From Alphaproteobacteria bacterium (lineage in GTDB: Bacteria > Pseudomonadota > Alphaproteobacteria > Rhizobiales > Rhizobiaceae), in contig JAUIBM010000099.1 in assembly GCA_030428345.1 (NCBI GenBank), positions 1 to 8,478 of the forward strand: 8,478 nt of DNA. The letters run 5' to 3'. Below the pieces are notes generated by a model, which saw only the letters and a list, made by a program, of their open reading frames with translations, made no database searches and was not told the origin of the DNA. Position 1 is the first letter of the stretch; each line of letters opens with the position of its first letter. Of the stretch, positions 5,427-8,478 are shown piece after piece. The translations under genes and the position numbers were made by a program.

Positions 5427-6641
5427 ATGGCGGCCACAATGCAGGAAGCCGCAGCGGCAGTCGGCCAGGAAGTCGACGACGAAACCTTCGAGCAACTCCT
5501 CGACGCTGTCTCCCGCTTCGTCAGGGAACGGCTCATCCCGAATGAATCGCGCGTCGAGGACGAAGACGACATCCCCGAAGAAATCGCCATGGAAATGCGC
5601 GAGATGGGTTTGTTCGGGCTCAGCACGCCCGCCGCCTTTGGCGGTCTTGGGCTGACCACCCTTCAGGAAGCAAGGCTGGTGGAGGCGCTTTGCTACGCCT
5701 CGCTCTCGTTTCGCTCGCTGATCGGCACCAATGTCGGCATCGGGGCCAAGGGAATCCTGTTCGTCGGCACCCCGGAGCAGAAGAACGCCTACCTCCCCGG
5801 GCTGGCTTCCGGCGAACTCATTGCCTCCTTCGCCCTGACGGAACCGGATATCGGCTCGGACGCGGCCCATATCCGGACGCGGGCGGAACGTGACGGGGAA
5901 GATTTCGTCATCAACGGCACCAAGCGCTTCATCACCAACGCAACGCGCGCCGACCTCTTCACCGTGCTCGCGCGCACCGGCAGCATGGAGGATGGCGCGA
6001 AGGGGGTGACCGCCTTCATCTTGCCTGCCAACACGCCCGGGCTGCGCCTGGGGCCGGTAGACCGGAAGCTGGGCCAGCGCGGTACCAAGACCTGCGATGT
6101 GATCCTGGACAATGTGCGCCTGCCCGCTTCCGCGATCATTGGGGGACCCGAGCGCCTGAACCAGGGCTTCCGGACCGCGATGAAGGTCCTCGACAGGGGG
6201 CGCATCCACATTTCGGCGATGGCGGTCGGCACGGCGCAGCGCATGCTCGACATCGCCACCGATTACGCCATCGACCGCAAGCAATTCGGCAAGCCGATTG
6301 GAGAACACCAACTTGTCCAGGCAATGCTTGCCGATTGCCAGACCGAAATCGCGGCGGCCAGGGCGCTGACCCGCGCCACGGCCGAGTTGAACGACCGCCA
6401 GGGAAAGGCGGTGATGGAAGCCGCCTGCGCGAAATACTTCGCGACGGAAATGGCCGGCCGCGTGGCCGACCGCGCGCTGCAGATACATGGCGGCGCCGGC
6501 TACATGGCCGAATATCCGATCGAACGTCTTTATCGCGATGTCCGGCTGCTGAGAATCTACGAAGGCACGAGCCAGATTCAGCAGATCATCATTGCAAGAG
6601 AGGTTGTGAAGGCGCGCGCGCTGTCCCCGCAGGGCGTCTGA
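5427..6641 (+). CDS. Acyl-CoA dehydrogenase with canonical catalytic glutamate
   Basis: A 404-residue FAD enzyme of normal family length. The N-terminal helical domain is followed by the FAD/substrate motif FALTEPDIGSD (135-145), a beta domain with INGTKRFITNA, and the C-terminal helical domain with DRKQFGKPIGEHQ (283-295) and QIHGGAGYMAEYPIERLYRD (352-371). The catalytic base is Glu379 in IYEGTSQIQ, the medium-/short-chain position. It removes hydrogens from C2 and C3 of an acyl-CoA and passes electrons to electron-transfer flavoprotein. The start at 5427 is two bases after the SDR stop (TGAGCATG) with no strong Shine-Dalgarno, so translation is probably coupled. ATGs at 5409 and 5439 are in frame and possible; they change the N-terminus by six or four residues only. 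The second dehydrogenase follows 31 bases later but is clearly a different subfamily, not a recent duplicate. Confidence 0.92.
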   Translation: MAATMQEAAAAVGQEVDDETFEQLLDAVSRFVRERLIPNESRVEDEDDIPEEIAMEMREMGLFGLSTPAAFGGLGLTTLQEARLVEALCYASLSFRSLIGTNVGIGAKGILFVGTPEQKNAYLPGLASGELIASFALTEPDIGSDAAHIRTRAERDGEDFVINGTKRFITNATRADLFTVLARTGSMEDGAKGVTAFILPANTPGLRLGPVDRKLGQRGTKTCDVILDNVRLPASAIIGGPERLNQGFRTAMKVLDRGRIHISAMAVGTAQRMLDIATDYAIDRKQFGKPIGEHQLVQAMLADCQTEIAAARALTRATAELNDRQGKAVMEAACAKYFATEMAGRVADRALQIHGGAGYMAEYPIERLYRDVRLLRIYEGTSQIQQIIIAREVVKARALSPQGV

Positions 6642-6672
6642 AATCCTCCCAAATGCTTGAAGGCAGAAGAAC

Positions 6673-7830
6673 ATGACGGCATCCGACGAATACGACATGA
6701 TCCGCGAGGAGGTTCGCAAGCTGTGCGCGAGCTATCCGGACGAGTACTGGCGAAAGCTCGATGCGGAGCGCAAATATCCGTCCGAGTTTGTCGATGCGCT
6801 GACAAAGGCGGGCTATCTGTCGGTTCTCATTCCCGAGGAATTCGGCGGCACCGGGCTTGGCCTGAGCGCGGCCGCGGCAATTCTCGAAACCGTCCAGGAA
6901 GCCGGCTGCAATGGCGCCGCCTGCCACGCCCAGCTCTATGTCATGGGCACGATCCTGCGCCATGGCTCCCAGGCGCAGAAGGAACAGTACCTGCCGGGCA
7001 TCGCCTCTGGCGATCTGCGTCTTCAGGCGTTCGGGGTGACCGAACCGACAAGCGGTACGGACACCACGTCGATCCGCACCTTCGCCAGGCGCGACGGCGA
7101 TGAGTATGTCGTGAACGGGCAAAAAGTGTGGACAAGCCGCGCGCAATATTCCGACCTGATGGTGCTGCTTGCGCGCACCACGCCCAAGGACAAGGTGGCC
7201 AAGAAGACCGACGGCATTTCCACATTCATCGTCGACATGCGCGACATTCCGCAGGATCAGCTCAAGATCCGGCCGATCCGCACGATGATGAATCACAATT
7301 CGACGGAAATCTTCTTCGACAACATGCGCATCCCCGCCGATTCGCTGATCGGAGAGGAAGGCAAGGGTTTCCGCTACATCCTGACCGGCATGAACGCCGA
7401 GCGCCTGCTGATCGCCGCGGAATGCGTGGGCGATGCGAAGTGGTTCACCAGGCGCGCCGTCGACTACGCCAATAGCCGCCAGGTCTTCGGCCGAGAAATC
7501 GGAAGGAACCAGGGAATTCAGTTCCCCATCGCCAAGGCCTACGCCAACATGCGCGCAGCGGAACTCATGGTGCGGGAGGGAATCCGCAAATACGAGGCGG
7601 GCGAGAATTGCGGGGCGGAAGCGAACATGGCCAAGATGCTGGCCGCCGATGCTTCCTGGGAGGCGGCCAATGCCTGCGTCCAGACCCATGGCGGATTCGG
7701 TTTCGCCGAGGAGTATGACGTCGAGCGCAAGTTCCGCGAGACCCGGCTGTACCAGGTTGCCCCGATTTCGACCAATCTCGTGCTGTCCTTCATCGCCGAG
7801 CACGTGCTCGGCATGCCGAGAAGCTATTGA
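6673..7830 (+). CDS. Acyl-CoA dehydrogenase, variant with the usual catalytic Glu replaced
   Basis: A 385-residue acyl-CoA dehydrogenase: N-terminal helices, GVTEPTSGTD (121-130, the FAD/substrate loop), VNGQKVWTSRA, SRQVFGREIGRNQ (268-280) and QTHGGFGFAEEYDVERKFRETRLYQ (337-361). Aligned without gaps to the upstream enzyme, its IYEGTSQIQ becomes VAPISTNLV, so Pro364 takes the place of the catalytic Glu. A glutamate lies in NAERLLIA (Glu243), where isovaleryl-CoA and long-chain dehydrogenases keep their base (LERLVLA, ERLLIA). The enzyme may therefore be active with the relocated base and prefer branched, long or cyclic acyl-CoAs. The C-terminus AEHVLGMPRSY is characteristic of this subgroup. 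FAD-contacting residues look intact. AGAAGA lies just before the ATG at 6673. It is cotranscribed with its neighbours, 31 bases after the first dehydrogenase and 14 before the thiolase. The specific substrate is not evident. Confidence 0.9.
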   Translation: MTASDEYDMIREEVRKLCASYPDEYWRKLDAERKYPSEFVDALTKAGYLSVLIPEEFGGTGLGLSAAAAILETVQEAGCNGAACHAQLYVMGTILRHGSQAQKEQYLPGIASGDLRLQAFGVTEPTSGTDTTSIRTFARRDGDEYVVNGQKVWTSRAQYSDLMVLLARTTPKDKVAKKTDGISTFIVDMRDIPQDQLKIRPIRTMMNHNSTEIFFDNMRIPADSLIGEEGKGFRYILTGMNAERLLIAAECVGDAKWFTRRAVDYANSRQVFGREIGRNQGIQFPIAKAYANMRAAELMVREGIRKYEAGENCGAEANMAKMLAADASWEAANACVQTHGGFGFAEEYDVERKFRETRLYQVAPISTNLVLSFIAEHVLGMPRSY

Positions 7831-7844
7831 ACAGGAATATCGCG

Positions 7845-8478
7845 ATGACCAGACGTGCCGCGATCGTTGCGCCCTTGCGCAGTCCCATCGGCCGCTTCGG
7901 CGGCGCCTTTCGGGACCTTCCGGTCGAGGAGCTCGGCGCCACCGTCGTCAGGGCGGTCATCGAACGATCGGGGATCGACCCGGCACTGATAGAAGACGTG
8001 GTCTTCGCCCAGTCCTATGCGAACAGCGAGACGCCGTGCACCGGCCGCTGGATCGCGCTTTCCGCCGGCCTGCCGATCGAGGTGCCCGGCATCCAGCTCG
8101 ATCGTCGCTGCGGCGGCGGCCTCCAGTCCGTGGCGACCGCCGCGATGATGGTCCAGAGCGGCGCATGCGACGTCGTGCTGGCCGGCGGCGTGGAAAGCAT
8201 GAGCAGGATCGAATACTACAATACCGACATACGCTGGGGGAAACGCTCGGGTTCGGCGATGTTCTACGACCGTCTTGACCGCGGCCGCGAGCGCTCTCAG
8301 CCGGTCGAGCGCTTCGGCGTGATATCCGGCATGGTCGAAACGGCCGAGAATCTCGCCCGCGACTATCAGATCCCGCGCGAAGCGGCAGATGAATTCTCCG
8401 CCGCAAGCCACCACAAGGCTGACGCGGCGTGGAAGGAGGGACGCTTCGCCGAGGAGGTCGTCCCGGTCTCCATTCCAC
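7845..8478 (+). CDS. Thiolase (acetyl-CoA acyltransferase), 3' end cut by the window
   Basis: The first 211 codons of a thiolase that would normally have about 390. It starts MTRRAAIVAPLRSPIGRFGG, the standard N-terminus. The nucleophilic Cys89 lies in LDRRCGGGLQSV; most family members have CGSGLQ, so the residue two after the Cys is Gly instead of Ser. GGVESMS follows. The second active-site Cys and the His motifs (GHP and CxG) lie beyond the window and cannot be checked. Thiolases cleave a 3-ketoacyl-CoA with CoA, releasing acetyl-CoA or propionyl-CoA, or run in reverse. The gene completes the spiral begun by the dehydrogenases and SDR upstream. AGGA at 7833-7836 gives a reasonable ribosome site, 14 bases after the previous stop. 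Whether it is degradative (FadA-like) or a smaller acetoacetyl-CoA thiolase cannot be told, but the operon favours degradation. Confidence 0.9.
   Translation, partial: MTRRAAIVAPLRSPIGRFGGAFRDLPVEELGATVVRAVIERSGIDPALIEDVVFAQSYANSETPCTGRWIALSAGLPIEVPGIQLDRRCGGGLQSVATAAMMVQSGACDVVLAGGVESMSRIEYYNTDIRWGKRSGSAMFYDRLDRGRERSQPVERFGVISGMVETAENLARDYQIPREAADEFSAASHHKADAAWKEGRFAEEVVPVSIP

Noticed and set aside
5376..6719. Minus-strand open frame of 447 codons opposite the first acyl-CoA dehydrogenase
   Set aside because: No family features and overlaps a well-supported gene completely. The 404-codon frame at 6589-7803 is rejected for the same reason.

Overview
The window is about 8.5 kb of high-GC bacterial DNA. 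Genes are tightly packed and several overlap by a few bases. Codon use and protein families suggest a proteobacterium, most likely an alphaproteobacterium of the sphingomonad or Rhizobiales type; this is a judgement from protein flavour, not a proof. There are eight protein-coding genes in two divergent clusters separated by one AT-rich control region (4268-4518). I see no RNA genes, CRISPR arrays, insertion sequences or phage genes.

Left cluster, minus strand, read from 4267 down to 1: a Baeyer-Villiger-type flavin monooxygenase; a severely shortened permease of a ribose-type ABC importer (92 residues where about 320 are expected); the two-domain ATPase of the same importer, which has lost the signature and Walker B segment of its second half; a short-chain dehydrogenase/reductase (SDR); and a NIPSNAP-family protein that runs off the left edge. 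The monooxygenase, permease and ATPase genes are joined by ATGA stop/start overlaps. The SDR follows 30 bases later, and the NIPSNAP gene overlaps the SDR end, so this looks like one transcript.

Right cluster, plus strand, 4519 to the right edge: an SDR of the 3-hydroxyacyl-CoA dehydrogenase type, two different acyl-CoA dehydrogenases, and a thiolase cut by the window end. These are dehydrogenation, hydroxyacyl oxidation and thiolysis steps of a beta-oxidation spiral. The enoyl-CoA hydratase and CoA ligase are not in the window.

Together the genes look like a catabolic island for a ketone or alicyclic compound. A plausible order is: the left SDR oxidises an alcohol to a ketone, the monooxygenase inserts oxygen, and the resulting acid is shortened by the right-hand beta-oxidation genes after CoA activation. 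The substrate cannot be read from the sequence.

The most interesting points are (1) the ABC importer, which carries two separate internal deletions while its reading frames and gene junctions stay intact; (2) a dyad sitting on the -10 and start region of a strong sigma70-like promoter, with the same 10-base element repeated towards the other operon; and (3) the second acyl-CoA dehydrogenase, which has proline where its neighbour has the usual catalytic glutamate and carries a glutamate at the isovaleryl-CoA dehydrogenase position instead.
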